Source of the DNA: Microbacterium arabinogalactanolyticum
Lineage (GTDB): Bacteria; Actinomycetota; Actinomycetes; Actinomycetales; Microbacteriaceae
Assembly (NCBI RefSeq): GCF_030268005.1
Contig: NZ_BRZC01000007.1
Span: 1,015,611 to 1,079,610, forward strand
Length of the DNA stretch: 64,000 bases
Reading direction: 5' to 3'
The first letter of the stretch is position 1. The number at the start of each line of letters is the position of its first letter. The position numbers were made by a program, and so were the translations under genes. Positions 42,309-50,454 of this stretch are shown piece by piece. Under the pieces are notes generated by a model. The model worked only from the letters and a program-made list of their open reading frames with translations, made no database searches and was not told the DNA's origin.

Positions 42309-42311
42309 GCT
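42306..42311 (+). promoter_or_regulatory. -10 hexamer TAGGCT for small membrane protein gene
   Basis: TAGGCT begins inside the LuxR stop codon (TAG). The predicted start of transcription leaves a short leader with GAGAGGA before the ATG at 42335. Confidence 0.4.
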
Positions 42312-42334
42312 GGTCCCATCGAGAGAGGACGCCG

Positions 42335-42502
42335 ATGACTCAGCAGGACATGCTCTTCCTGGTCATGCTCGTCATCGGCCTGACCGGCCTGACCGTGCTG
42401 ACCCTGCAGCTGCTCAAGCGCCCCAAGCGCGACCAGAAGGGCGAGTGGTACGAGGGTCCCTGGGACGACGACGACCGTCCGCGGGGCCCCCACAACGGCT
42501 GA
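42335..42502 (+). CDS. 55-residue single-pass membrane protein
   Basis: I translated this from an ATG with a good ribosome binding site (GAGAGGA, 5 nt upstream). The protein starts MTQQDMLFLVMLVIGLTGL, has one membrane helix (about residues 6-27), a basic stretch KRPKRDQKG and an acidic C-terminus (WYEGPWDDDDRPRGP). Topology is like small actinobacterial membrane proteins of unknown function. It ends 33 bp before the convergent nanE stop. Confidence 0.6.
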   Translation: MTQQDMLFLVMLVIGLTGLTVLTLQLLKRPKRDQKGEWYEGPWDDDDRPRGPHNG

Positions 42503-42535
42503 GCCCGCCGCGACCGGCGCGCATCCCGGCGGACG

Positions 42536-43225
42536 TCAGTTCGCGTCGTGCTCCACGGCCGCGGCGAACCACGACGTGATGGTCGCAGGATGCGTGATCG
42601 CGGTGCCCACGACCACGGCCGTCGCGCCGGCGGCCATGGCATCCGCCGCCTGCTGAGGGGTGTGGATGCGCCCTTCCGCGAACACGGGGAGCGCGGTGGC
42701 GCGGACGATCTGCGTGAGCAGCTCGAGGTCAGGGCCGCGCGTGCGCTCCCGTTCGGGGGTGTACCCGGCGAGGGTGGTGCTGATGACGTCCGCTCCGGCG
42801 TCCTCGGCGTGACGGGCGTCTTCGAGGCTGCCCACGTCCGCCATCACCAGGGCATCCGTCTGCTCGTGCACCCCGGCGACCACGTCGGCGAGCGACAGGC
42901 CGTCCGGTCGCGGGCGGCGCGTGCCGTCCACGGCGACGATGTCGGCGCCCGCCCGGGCGCACGCCAGGGCGGCCTCCAGGGTGGGAGTGATGAAGACCCC
43001 TTCGGTCCCGATCTTCCAGAGACCGATGAGGGGCACGTCGACGCAGTCGTCGATCATCGCGATGTCCTCGATCCCCTGGGCGCGGATGCCGGCCGCACCT
43101 CCCGCCACCGCCGACAGTGCCATCCGGGTCATGGAGTCGGGTGTGCGCAGCGGTTCGCCGGGGTACGCCTGGCACGAGACGACCAGACGTCCGGCCAGTG
43201 CGGTCAGCATCTGCTCCGGGGTCAC
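42536..43225 (-). CDS. nanE: N-acetylmannosamine-6-phosphate 2-epimerase NanE
   Basis: The 229-residue TIM-barrel enzyme converts ManNAc-6-P to GlcNAc-6-P in sialic acid and ManNAc catabolism. NanE marks are LVVSCQAYPGEPLR near the N-terminus, AAGIRAQGIEDI, PLIGLWKI, the catalytic DGTRRPRP region, DVGSLEDARHAEDAGADVISTTLAGYTP and LPVFAEGRIHTPQQA. GTG 43225 overlaps the GntR stop by 4 bp. It is the last gene of an operon with a GntR regulator and a sugar ABC importer; nanA and nanK are not in the window. Confidence 0.92.
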   Translation of the reverse strand: MTPEQMLTALAGRLVVSCQAYPGEPLRTPDSMTRMALSAVAGGAAGIRAQGIEDIAMIDDCVDVPLIGLWKIGTEGVFITPTLEAALACARAGADIVAVDGTRRPRPDGLSLADVVAGVHEQTDALVMADVGSLEDARHAEDAGADVISTTLAGYTPERERTRGPDLELLTQIVRATALPVFAEGRIHTPQQAADAMAAGATAVVVGTAITHPATITSWFAAAVEHDAN

Positions 43226-43923
43226 TTCTCGTGCTCCCTGGTCACCGCGAACTGGAACGAGTACCGATCACCGCGGTACCACGTCTGCCCGTGCTCGACC
43301 AGCAGTCCGCGACGGGTCGAGCCGACCCGGGTGACGTGCAGGCAGGCGCCTCCGGCCGCCAGACCCAGCAGGTCGGCGGTCGCGGAATCGGCCGAGACCG
43401 CCTGCACCTCCTGCTCCGCCCGGTAGACGTCGAGGTCGCGTGCGGCGAACTGCTCGTAGAGGGAGGCGGTCATGTCGAAGTCCTCCACCTCGAGGAACCG
43501 CGCCGGGATCGTGACCTCCTCGAGCGCCATCGGATGCCCGTCCGCCAGACGCAGACGGCGGATCTGCGTGCACTTCTCATCCGCGTCCAGCTGCAGCATC
43601 GCCACCGTCGCCGCCGACGCGCGCACCGAGCTCACCGAGAGCACCCGCGACGAGGGCTCGAACCCGCGGCTGCGCATGTCCTCCGTGAAGGACGTGAGCT
43701 TCGGCGACTTGGTGAACAGGTCGTTCGAGCCCGCGAAGGTGCCGGAGCCGTGCACGTTGTAGAGGCGCCCCTCGTCGACGAGCCGGCCGATCGCCTGGCG
43801 CACCGTCGCACGGCTGACTCCGTAGCGCACCATGAGATCTCGTTCGGAGGGAAGCGGCTCGTGCGCCGACATCGTCGCCACGAGCGACCTCAGGTCGGTG
43901 GCCAGCACCTCGTACTTATGCAT
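43222..43923 (-). CDS. GntR/HutC family regulator (UTRA domain)
   Basis: The 233-residue protein has a GntR winged helix (PLPSERDLMVRYGVSRATVRQAIGRLVDEGRLYNVHGSGTFA, residues about 23-65) and a UTRA ligand domain (LTSFTEDMRSRGFEPSSRVL ... ADGHPMALEEVTIPARFLE). DasR and NagR, which respond to amino-sugar phosphates, share this type. It would bind the TGGTACGAACCA site upstream of the operon and respond to GlcNAc-6-P, ManNAc-6-P or sialic acid. Three bases separate it from the upstream permease gene. Confidence 0.9.
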   Translation of the reverse strand: MHKYEVLATDLRSLVATMSAHEPLPSERDLMVRYGVSRATVRQAIGRLVDEGRLYNVHGSGTFAGSNDLFTKSPKLTSFTEDMRSRGFEPSSRVLSVSSVRASAATVAMLQLDADEKCTQIRRLRLADGHPMALEEVTIPARFLEVEDFDMTASLYEQFAARDLDVYRAEQEVQAVSADSATADLLGLAAGGACLHVTRVGSTRRGLLVEHGQTWYRGDRYSFQFAVTREHEK

Positions 43924-43926
43924 CCC

Positions 43927-44778
43927 TCAGCCCTTCACCGCTCCGGACGAAAGTCCACTCACAAGGTAGCGCTGCGCGAACACGGCGAAGAGCACAGGCG
44001 GGATCACGGACAGCACGGCGGCTGCGGAGATGTCGCCCCAGCGGATCCCGGTGCTGGTGATGAAGTTCGCGGCCCCCAGCGTGACGGGCGTCGCCTCGGA
44101 GGTCGACAGCACCAGGGCGAACAGGTAATCGTCCCAGCTGAAGATGAAGACCAGAACGCACACCGCGACCAGCGTCGGCGCCAGCATGGGGATCACGATC
44201 CGCCACAGCGTCGCGAGGATGCCTGCGCCGTCGACGGCGGCGGCCTCCTCGACCTCGATGGGCAGCTCGCGGATGGCGCCGGTGAGCAGGATCAGTGCGA
44301 GAGGCACGTTCAGGAACGTGTTCGCGAAGACGAGACCTGCCACGGTGTCGGTGAGCCCGACCAGGTTGAACATCACGAAGAACGGGACGATGAAGAACAC
44401 CGCGGGCAGAAGCCGGAGTCCGGATGCCGCGTTGACGACCGCGTCCCCGCCGAATCGCAGCCGGATGATCGCATAGGAGGCCGGCACGCTGATGATCAGA
44501 ACGAGAAGGACCGCGCCCAGCGAGATCAGGATCGAGTTGAGGAAGAAGCGCGGGAAGTCGTAGCCGGCCTGATACAGGACGTTCAGGTAGTGGTCGAGCG
44601 TGGGCCCGGACGAGAATCCGAGCGGGTCTCCGGCGATGTCCCCCTCCGTCTTGAAGCTGACGATGAGGGAGTTCAGGAACGGGGCGTTGAGGAGCAGCGC
44701 GATGACGGCGGCTGCGACTGCGGCGACGACAGCGCCCGTCGTGTGGCGACGATGACGGCGGAGGGTCTGCTCAGGCAT
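43927..44778 (-). CDS. carbohydrate ABC transporter permease (MalG type)
   Basis: The 283-residue permease has six hydrophobic segments and the EAA loop EEAAAVDGAGILATLWRIVIPMLAP (about 185-210) that contacts the ATPase. The first helix is followed by FKTEGDIAGDPLG, as in MalG-type proteins. It overlaps the preceding MalF-type gene by 8 bp. The operon carries no ATPase gene. Confidence 0.9.
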   Translation of the reverse strand: MPEQTLRRHRRHTTGAVVAAVAAAVIALLLNAPFLNSLIVSFKTEGDIAGDPLGFSSGPTLDHYLNVLYQAGYDFPRFFLNSILISLGAVLLVLIISVPASYAIIRLRFGGDAVVNAASGLRLLPAVFFIVPFFVMFNLVGLTDTVAGLVFANTFLNVPLALILLTGAIRELPIEVEEAAAVDGAGILATLWRIVIPMLAPTLVAVCVLVFIFSWDDYLFALVLSTSEATPVTLGAANFITSTGIRWGDISAAAVLSVIPPVLFAVFAQRYLVSGLSSGAVKG

Positions 44779-45652
44779 TGCGTCCTCCCGACTGGGTGAT
44801 GCGCTTGACGATGACGGGGACCAGCGGAAGCACGCAGACCAGCATGACCAGGGCAGCGGCGGCGGCCTTGCCGAAGTCGCCGGAGACGAAGGCGGTCTTG
44901 TAGATGTAGATGCTCACCGTGGTCGTCATGCCGCCGGGCCCTCCCGCCGTCAGCACGTAGATGACGTCGAACGTGCGGAGCGCGTCGATCATCCGGAGGA
45001 ACATCGCGGCGATGAACACCGGGGCGATGACGGGGAGCACCACGCTGCGCAGCGTGCGCCAGTACCCGGCCCCGTCGACCGCGGCCGCCTCGCTGAGCTC
45101 CAGCGGGAACGACTGCAGGCCCGCGTAGATGATGAGGAAGGTGAAGGGCGTCCACTGCAGGATGTCGAGGACGATGAGCAGCGGGATCACGGAGCCGGGC
45201 GAGAACAGGCTCACACTGACCCCGAGGTGCTCCAGAATGGCCGGGACGGCGCCGATGTCGCCGTTCAGCAGCAGACGGAACATCACACCGAGCATCGCGG
45301 GCGCGATCATGATGGGCAGCAGGATGAGCGTGAACCACAGCTTCTTGCCCGGCATCACGCGGTGCATGAGCAGCGCGAGCCCGAATCCGAGCACGACCTC
45401 GACGGCGACGACGACGACCGTGTAGAGGACGGTGAAGACCACCGCCTGCACGAAGTCGCCGTCGCGGAACAGCGCTCCGAAGTTCTTCAGGCCGCTGAAC
45501 GTCTCCTCCGGGGAGTACACGGTCTTGTCCTGGAAGGCGGTCAGTGCGCCGGTCACCAGGGGGTAGGCGACGAAGCACACGGCGAAGATCAGCAGCGGTG
45601 CGGCGAGCAGCGCCGCGGTCCATCGGCGCTGGCGCATGGCCTGGGATTGCAT
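44771..45652 (-). CDS. carbohydrate ABC transporter permease (MalF type)
   Basis: The 293-residue permease begins with a basic N-terminus and a helix ALLAAPLLIFAVCFVAYPLV, has six hydrophobic segments and the EAA loop ELSEAAAVDGAGYWRTLRSVVLPVIAP. It pairs with the MalG-type protein. GAGGAG precedes the ATG at 45652. Confidence 0.9.
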   Translation of the reverse strand: MQSQAMRQRRWTAALLAAPLLIFAVCFVAYPLVTGALTAFQDKTVYSPEETFSGLKNFGALFRDGDFVQAVVFTVLYTVVVVAVEVVLGFGLALLMHRVMPGKKLWFTLILLPIMIAPAMLGVMFRLLLNGDIGAVPAILEHLGVSVSLFSPGSVIPLLIVLDILQWTPFTFLIIYAGLQSFPLELSEAAAVDGAGYWRTLRSVVLPVIAPVFIAAMFLRMIDALRTFDVIYVLTAGGPGGMTTTVSIYIYKTAFVSGDFGKAAAAALVMLVCVLPLVPVIVKRITQSGGRNA

Positions 45653-45689
45653 TCAGGTCTCCTCGGAGCTGGCTGGGTGGACGAGAGCG

Positions 45690-45724
45690 GTGCCGGCGGG
45701 AGCGCTCGCGCGCCCCCGCCGCAC
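45690..45724 (-). terminator. intercistronic hairpin between substrate-binding protein and permease
   Basis: GTGC-c-GGCGGG at 45690-45700 pairs with CCCGCCGCAC at 45715-45724, one bulge. It sits 3 nt after the binding-protein stop and 38 nt before the permease start, so it may protect the upstream mRNA or reduce read-through. Confidence 0.5.
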
Positions 45725-45726
45725 GG

Positions 45727-47052
45727 TCAGGGCAGCAGGTCCTGCAGCTTCGCGTTCGCCTGCTTCACCGCCTCGTCGGCCGGCTTCTGCCCGACCCACG
45801 CCGGGCTGAGCGCGTCGGCCAGCTCCTTGTACGCCTCGAAGGTCTTGGGGAAGACCGGCTCCGCATAGCCCTTGCTGACGGCGTCGATGACCACCGGGAA
45901 CGCGGCGTTGAGGTCGGTGTTCTGCTTGAGCACATCGGGCATCGCCGGGATGCCGCCGGCCTTGGCATAGGCATCCATCGCCTCCGGGGTGGCGAGGTAC
46001 TCGAGCCACTTGCGCGCTGCGGCCTTGTTCTTGCCGTACTTGTTGATCGCGACGGCCAGGGCGTGGACGTGCGATGCCCCACCCGGCACGGGAGCGATCG
46101 CGATCTTGTCGGCGATCTTGGGCGACTTGGCAGCATCGGCCAGATCGGCGTACGCGGCCGACCACTGCAGCGCCACGGCGACCTGTCCGGACTGCAGGGC
46201 CGCCTGCGTCTCGGGGAACTCGGCCTGTGCGCTGTCGGGCGAGGTCCAGCCGTTCTTGTAGATGTCGGCGTACAGCTGCACGGCCTTGCGTCCGGCCTCC
46301 GAGTCGATCGTGGCCTTGCCCGAGTCATCGGTCCAGGATCCGCCGTAGCCCCAGAGCACGTCGTTCCAGATCATGGTGTTGTACAGCAGGTCCTTCGCCT
46401 GCAGGATCGTGCCGTACTTCGTCGGGGATGCCGGGTTCTCCGCCTGCGAGAAGTACGCGACCGTGGCCTTGAAGTCGTCCATCGACCAGTCCTCGGGCTT
46501 CTTCGGGACGAGCGCCTCGCCGACGACCTTCTTCGAGATCTCGGCGTACCTCGCGGTCTGCGCGGGGTCGCTCGCGAGCGCGTCGAGCAGATCGGTGCGG
46601 TAGTACAGGAAGTGGTTGGACACGTCCAGCGGCAGCGCGTACAGCTTGTCGTTGTACTTGAGCCCGTCGACGGCGACCGGGAAGTACGCCGAGGTGTCGA
46701 TCCCGTCGAGCGGGTCGAGCGATGCCGAGAACTGCCCCACGTTGTAGGTGGCCGTGAAGTACACGTCCATGCTGGAGTCCTTCGCCGTCATCAGCGCGAC
46801 CTCCTTGTTGAAGGTGTCCTCCCGCGAGATCAGGACGTTGTCGACGGTGATCCCGTCCTTCTTGCCCTGACCGGCGTTGTAGGCCTTCACCACCTTCGCC
46901 ATGGCGTCGCCTTCAGGGCCCGGCCAGGTCACCATCTTCACGACTCCCTTGGCGTCGCCCTCGCTGCCCGTCTTCGGGCCGCAGCCCACGAGCGCGGCGG
47001 CAGCCACGGCGCCGACGGTCGCGATCACGACGACTCTCTTGAGCTTTCGCAT
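45727..47052 (-). CDS. carbohydrate ABC transporter substrate-binding lipoprotein
   Basis: The 441-residue protein has a lipoprotein signal (RKLKRVVVIATVGAVAAAALVGC, lipobox LVGC) and the fold of family 1 extracellular solute-binding proteins: VVKMVTWPGPEGDAM at the start of the mature part, then YALPLDVSNHFLYYRTDL, and SGQVAVALQWSAAYADL. It would bind a sugar or amino sugar; context with NanE suggests sialic acid or ManNAc. AAGGAGG precedes ATG 47052. Confidence 0.92.
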   Translation of the reverse strand: MRKLKRVVVIATVGAVAAAALVGCGPKTGSEGDAKGVVKMVTWPGPEGDAMAKVVKAYNAGQGKKDGITVDNVLISREDTFNKEVALMTAKDSSMDVYFTATYNVGQFSASLDPLDGIDTSAYFPVAVDGLKYNDKLYALPLDVSNHFLYYRTDLLDALASDPAQTARYAEISKKVVGEALVPKKPEDWSMDDFKATVAYFSQAENPASPTKYGTILQAKDLLYNTMIWNDVLWGYGGSWTDDSGKATIDSEAGRKAVQLYADIYKNGWTSPDSAQAEFPETQAALQSGQVAVALQWSAAYADLADAAKSPKIADKIAIAPVPGGASHVHALAVAINKYGKNKAAARKWLEYLATPEAMDAYAKAGGIPAMPDVLKQNTDLNAAFPVVIDAVSKGYAEPVFPKTFEAYKELADALSPAWVGQKPADEAVKQANAKLQDLLP

Positions 47053-47067
47053 GCATCCTCCTTGATG

Positions 47068-47083
47068 ACTGGTACGAACCACC
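47068..47083. promoter_or_regulatory. DasR-like operator upstream of the nanE ABC operon
   Basis: ACTGGTACGAACCACC matches the outer positions of the DasR response element (ACTGGT-N4-ACCACT). It is 16 bp upstream of the binding-protein start and is probably the site of the GntR regulator encoded in this operon. Confidence 0.6.
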
Positions 47084-47095
47084 TTGTCGGCAAGG
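47082..47095. promoter_or_regulatory. second inverted repeat CCTTG-TCGG-CAAGG
   Basis: Perfect 5-bp inverted repeat directly next to the DasR-like site, within ACCTTG-TCGG-CAAGGT. It may be a second regulator site or part of the promoter. Confidence 0.4.
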
Positions 47096-47147
47096 TTGAC
47101 AGAATTCCGCGAGAAGGTCAAGAGCGCACAGCAAGGACAGCAAAGGA

Positions 47148-47179
47148 AAGGGGAGCCTGGTACATACCAGACTCCCCTT
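47148..47179 (-). terminator. hairpin at the end of the second ABC operon
   Basis: AAGGGGAG-c-CTGGTA pairs with TACCAG-a-CTCCCCTT with one mismatch, 22 nt after the stop of the permease gene ending at 47201; on the - strand it is followed by a T-rich stretch. Confidence 0.7.
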
Positions 47180-47200
47180 CGCGTCCTGCGCGGTCCCGGC

Positions 47201-48118
47201 TCAGGACTTGACGGACCCGCTCATCAGTCCGCCGACGAAGTACTTGCCGAGCAGGATGTACACGAGCAGCGTCGGGATCGACGCGATCAGCGCACCGGCC
47301 ATCGACGCGCCGTAGTTCGACAGCTGAGCGCCCTGCGACAGGTTGACCAGTGACAGCGAGACAGGCCCCTGATTGGCATCCGAGAGGAACAGTGCGAACA
47401 GGTAGTCGTTCCACGCCGACGTGAACTGCCAGATGATCGTCACGACGAACCCCGGCAGCGACAGCGGCAGGATGATGCGCCAGTACGAGCCGAGCATGCC
47501 TGCGCCGTCCATGCGGGACGCCTCCATGAGCTCCTCGGGCACGCCCTCGTAGTAGTTGCGGAAGATCAGCGTGCAGATCGGCAGACCGTAGATGATGTGC
47601 ACGAACAGCAGCGTGACGATGCTCGACGGCAGCCCCAGCGAGGTCTTCATCTGCACCAGCGGCACCATGATCGCCTGGTACGGGATGAACATGCCGAACA
47701 GGATCAGCGTGAACACGACGTTGGCGTAGGGGAACTTCCAGCGCGAGAGCACGAAGCCGTTCATCGAGCCGAGCATGGCCGAGATCAGGGCTGCGGGGAT
47801 CGCCAGCAGGAAGGTGCGACCGAGCGGCGCAGCCAGCGCGTCCCAGGCGGTGGCCCAGTTGCCGAAGCCGGTGCTGCCGTCTCCGTCGGCCTGCCACGGC
47901 CAGCGTGACGGCCAGGCCCACGAGGTGACGGCGCTGACGTCGGACGGCGGCTTCAGGCTGGTGACCACCAGCACGTACACCGGCATCAGCACGATGACGA
48001 TGAACAGCAGGAGCAGCACGTACTTGGTGGTGCGGCCGATGCGCGCGCGGGTCCGGTGCGCGGTCGGGATGCTGCCGGCGGTGGTGGCGCGGCGCTCGAT
48101 TCCGGTTGCGACGGTCAC
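47201..48118 (-). CDS. carbohydrate ABC transporter permease (MalG type), second system
   Basis: The 305-residue permease has a basic N-terminus, six hydrophobic segments (first at about 28-50) and the EAA loop ELMEASRMDGAGMLGSYWRIILPLSLP. The C-terminus KYFVGGLMSGSVKS is typical of MalG-type permeases. GTG 48118 overlaps the stop of the MalF-type gene by 4 bp. Confidence 0.9.
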   Translation of the reverse strand: MTVATGIERRATTAGSIPTAHRTRARIGRTTKYVLLLLFIVIVLMPVYVLVVTSLKPPSDVSAVTSWAWPSRWPWQADGDGSTGFGNWATAWDALAAPLGRTFLLAIPAALISAMLGSMNGFVLSRWKFPYANVVFTLILFGMFIPYQAIMVPLVQMKTSLGLPSSIVTLLFVHIIYGLPICTLIFRNYYEGVPEELMEASRMDGAGMLGSYWRIILPLSLPGFVVTIIWQFTSAWNDYLFALFLSDANQGPVSLSLVNLSQGAQLSNYGASMAGALIASIPTLLVYILLGKYFVGGLMSGSVKS

Positions 48119-49005
48119 TTGCGTGCCCTCCTCTCGGCGCGGGCCGTGGAGATCAGGTACGGCACGATGAAGATGCACACCAGCAGCAGCAGGACGGTCG
48201 CGATGGCGGACGCCTTGCCGTACTCGCCGCCGGTCAGCGCGGTCCACATGTAGGTCGCCGGGACCTCGGTGATGTACACCGGCCCGGTGACGGCCATGAT
48301 CAGGTCGAAGACCTTCAGCGACATGTGCGCGACGATCACGAGGGCCGACAGGGCCACCGGGCTCAGCTGCGGGAAGATCACGTGACGGTAGAGCTTCCAC
48401 TCACTGGCGCCGTCCATGCGGGCGGCCTCGCGCAGCTCCTCGGGGATGCCGCGGAACCCGGAGAGGAACAGTGCCATCACGTAGCCGGCGAGCTGCCAGA
48501 TGGCGGGCATGGCCATGGCGGCCATGCCCCACAGCGGCTGGTTGTACCAGTCGTTCTGCAGGCCGCCGAGTCCGATGGACTCGAGCAGGCGGTTCAGTCC
48601 CGAGGCGCGGTCGCCCTGCGCTGAGCTGAGCAGCCACCGCCAGACGACACCGGATGCCACGAACGAGACGGCCATCGGGAAGAGGTAGACCGAGCGGAAC
48701 ACGCCCTCGGCCGTGACGCCCTTGTCCAGCATCCAGGCCCAGAGGAACCCGAAGAGCATGGTCCCGACCATGAAGAACACGGTGAAGATGCCGAGGTTGG
48801 CCAGCGAGTGCAGGAACCGCGGTTCGGTGAGCAGGTCGGTGAAGTTCTCAAGGCCCACGAACTCGGATGCCGACAGGGCGGAGTCCCTGGTCATGGCGGT
48901 GTAGAAGTTCTGGCCGATCATGACGTAGACGAAGATGCCCAGCAGCACGATCGTCGGCGAGATCAGCAGCAGCGGCGGCCCCCAGTTGCGGATGCCCTTG
49001 CGCAT
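48115..49005 (-). CDS. carbohydrate ABC transporter permease (MalF type), second system
   Basis: The 296-residue permease has the start NWGPPLLLISPTIVLLGIFVYVMI and the EAA loop ELREAARMDGASEWKLYRHVIFPQLSP. Six hydrophobic segments. GAAGGAGG precedes the ATG at 49005. It is separated from the binding-protein gene by a strong hairpin. Confidence 0.9.
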   Translation of the reverse strand: MRKGIRNWGPPLLLISPTIVLLGIFVYVMIGQNFYTAMTRDSALSASEFVGLENFTDLLTEPRFLHSLANLGIFTVFFMVGTMLFGFLWAWMLDKGVTAEGVFRSVYLFPMAVSFVASGVVWRWLLSSAQGDRASGLNRLLESIGLGGLQNDWYNQPLWGMAAMAMPAIWQLAGYVMALFLSGFRGIPEELREAARMDGASEWKLYRHVIFPQLSPVALSALVIVAHMSLKVFDLIMAVTGPVYITEVPATYMWTALTGGEYGKASAIATVLLLLVCIFIVPYLISTARAERRARK

Positions 49006-49030
49006 CGGCGCCCTCCTTCAGACGGGGATG

Positions 49031-49064
49031 CGAGCGGGGCGGCGCCGGTGCGCCGCCCCGCTCG
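49031..49064 (-). terminator. perfect intercistronic hairpin after the second binding-protein gene
   Basis: CGAGCGGGGCGGCG at 49031-49044 pairs with CGCCGCCCCGCTCG at 49051-49064, 6-nt loop, 11 nt after the binding-protein stop and 25 nt before the permease start. It probably sets a higher level of binding protein than permease. Confidence 0.65.
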
Positions 49065-49075
49065 GAGGATGGATG

Positions 49076-50365
49076 TTACTTGCCGAGGCCCTTGGTCTGC
49101 GCCTGGACGAGCGCGTCCTGCAGAGCCTTGCCGTCCTTGGTGGAGACGAACTGCCCGATGGCGGAGGTGATGTCGTTCAGCCAGGAGACCTTCACGGCCG
49201 CGCCGTGCGCCAGCGAGCTGACCACGGTGTCCTTGGCGAAGGAGGCCATCGCGCCCTGCTGGTACTCGGGGTAGTCGGTCGCGACCGCGTCGGTGCGCGC
49301 CGGGATCGAGCCCTTGGCGAGGTTGAACGCCTTCTGCCCGTCGGCGGAGCTGATCGTCTTCAGCCAGTTCTTCGCGCCGCCGGCGTGCGGAGCACCGACC
49401 GGAAGAGTGAAGGAGTCGGCGAGGAAGTCGAACGTGCCGTCGGTGCCCGGGGTCGGCCAGGTGGTGTAGTCGGTGCCGTAGGTCTTGTTCTTGGCGTCGA
49501 ACTCGGCCAGAGCCCAGTCGCCCATCACGTTGTACGCGGCGGTGCCGTCGATGACCATGTCGGTCGCGACCGGCCAGTCCTGACCCGTGCCGTCGGTGTT
49601 CGCGTAGCTGAGCAGCGAGGTGTAGTCCTTGATCGCCTTGGTCACCTTGGCGTCGTCGAACTTGGTCTTGCCGTCCCACAGGCCGGTGTAGCCGTCGGCG
49701 CCGAGGTCGGCGAGCAGCACGTTCTCGAACAGCTGCACCTGGGTCCAGTCGGTCGCCACCGAGAGCGGGGTCTCGACGCCGGCATCCTTGAGCTTCTTCA
49801 TGTCGGCGAGCCACGCGTCGATGTCGGCGGGCGCCGTCTTCGGGTCGATGCCGGCCTTGGTCAGCACCGCGTTGTTGACCCACACGACGTTGGCGCGGTG
49901 GATGTTGCTGGGCACCGAGTAGATCTTGCCGTCGACGGTCAGGCGGTCGAGCAGCGTCTTCGGGAAGACGTCGTTGAGGCCGTTGTCCTTGTAGAAGGAG
50001 CTGAGGTCCTCGATCTTGTTCGCCTCGATGTAGTCGGTGAGCTCGGCACCGGCGTGCGCCTGGAACGAGTCCGGCGGGTTGTCGGCCTTCAGGCGCGAGG
50101 CGAGCGCGTTCTTCGCGTTCGAGCCCGCACCACCGGCGACGGCCGCATTGACGAACTTCGTCTTCGGGAACTGCTCGCCGAAGACCTTGACGAGCGCGTC
50201 CAGGCCCGTCTTCTCGGAACCGGATGCCCACCAGGTGAACACCTCGACCTGGCTGGCATCGTCGGAGCCGCCCTTGCTGCCGCCGTCGCCAGGGCTGCCG
50301 GAGCAGCCTGCCAGGACGAGAGCCGCGACACCGAGACCCGCTACTGCTGCGAGCGCTTTGCGCAT
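49076..50365 (-). CDS. carbohydrate ABC transporter substrate-binding lipoprotein, second system
   Basis: The 429-residue protein has a lipoprotein signal (RKALAAVAGLGVAALVLAGC, lipobox VLAGC) and a mature part beginning VEVFTWWASGSEKTGLDALVKVF. IYSVPSNIHRANVVWVN and NVMGDWALAEF are typical of family 1 sugar-binding proteins. The sugar is unknown. GGAGGATCAC precedes ATG 50365. The LacI gene lies directly upstream and its operator sequence is in the 89-bp gap. Confidence 0.92.
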   Translation of the reverse strand: MRKALAAVAGLGVAALVLAGCSGSPGDGGSKGGSDDASQVEVFTWWASGSEKTGLDALVKVFGEQFPKTKFVNAAVAGGAGSNAKNALASRLKADNPPDSFQAHAGAELTDYIEANKIEDLSSFYKDNGLNDVFPKTLLDRLTVDGKIYSVPSNIHRANVVWVNNAVLTKAGIDPKTAPADIDAWLADMKKLKDAGVETPLSVATDWTQVQLFENVLLADLGADGYTGLWDGKTKFDDAKVTKAIKDYTSLLSYANTDGTGQDWPVATDMVIDGTAAYNVMGDWALAEFDAKNKTYGTDYTTWPTPGTDGTFDFLADSFTLPVGAPHAGGAKNWLKTISSADGQKAFNLAKGSIPARTDAVATDYPEYQQGAMASFAKDTVVSSLAHGAAVKVSWLNDITSAIGQFVSTKDGKALQDALVQAQTKGLGK

Positions 50366-50422
50366 GTGATCCTCCATCGGATGAAGACGGCCTGCTGTGC
50401 GCGGGCCTTCTGTCATCGAATC

Positions 50423-50437
50423 TGAAAACGTTGCCAA
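50423..50437. promoter_or_regulatory. LacI operator upstream of the second ABC operon
   Basis: TGAAAACGTTGCCAA, identical over 15 bases to the site at 51521-51535, with the central AACGTT step of LacI-family operators. Here it is 58 bp upstream of the binding-protein start. Confidence 0.75.
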
Positions 50438-50454
50438 ACGCAACGGGGTCGGGG

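Noticed and set aside
43927..50365. Loss of an ATPase gene from each ABC operon by deletion
   Set aside because: Genes overlap or abut without any remnant, and ATPase-less sugar importers are the norm in actinobacteria.
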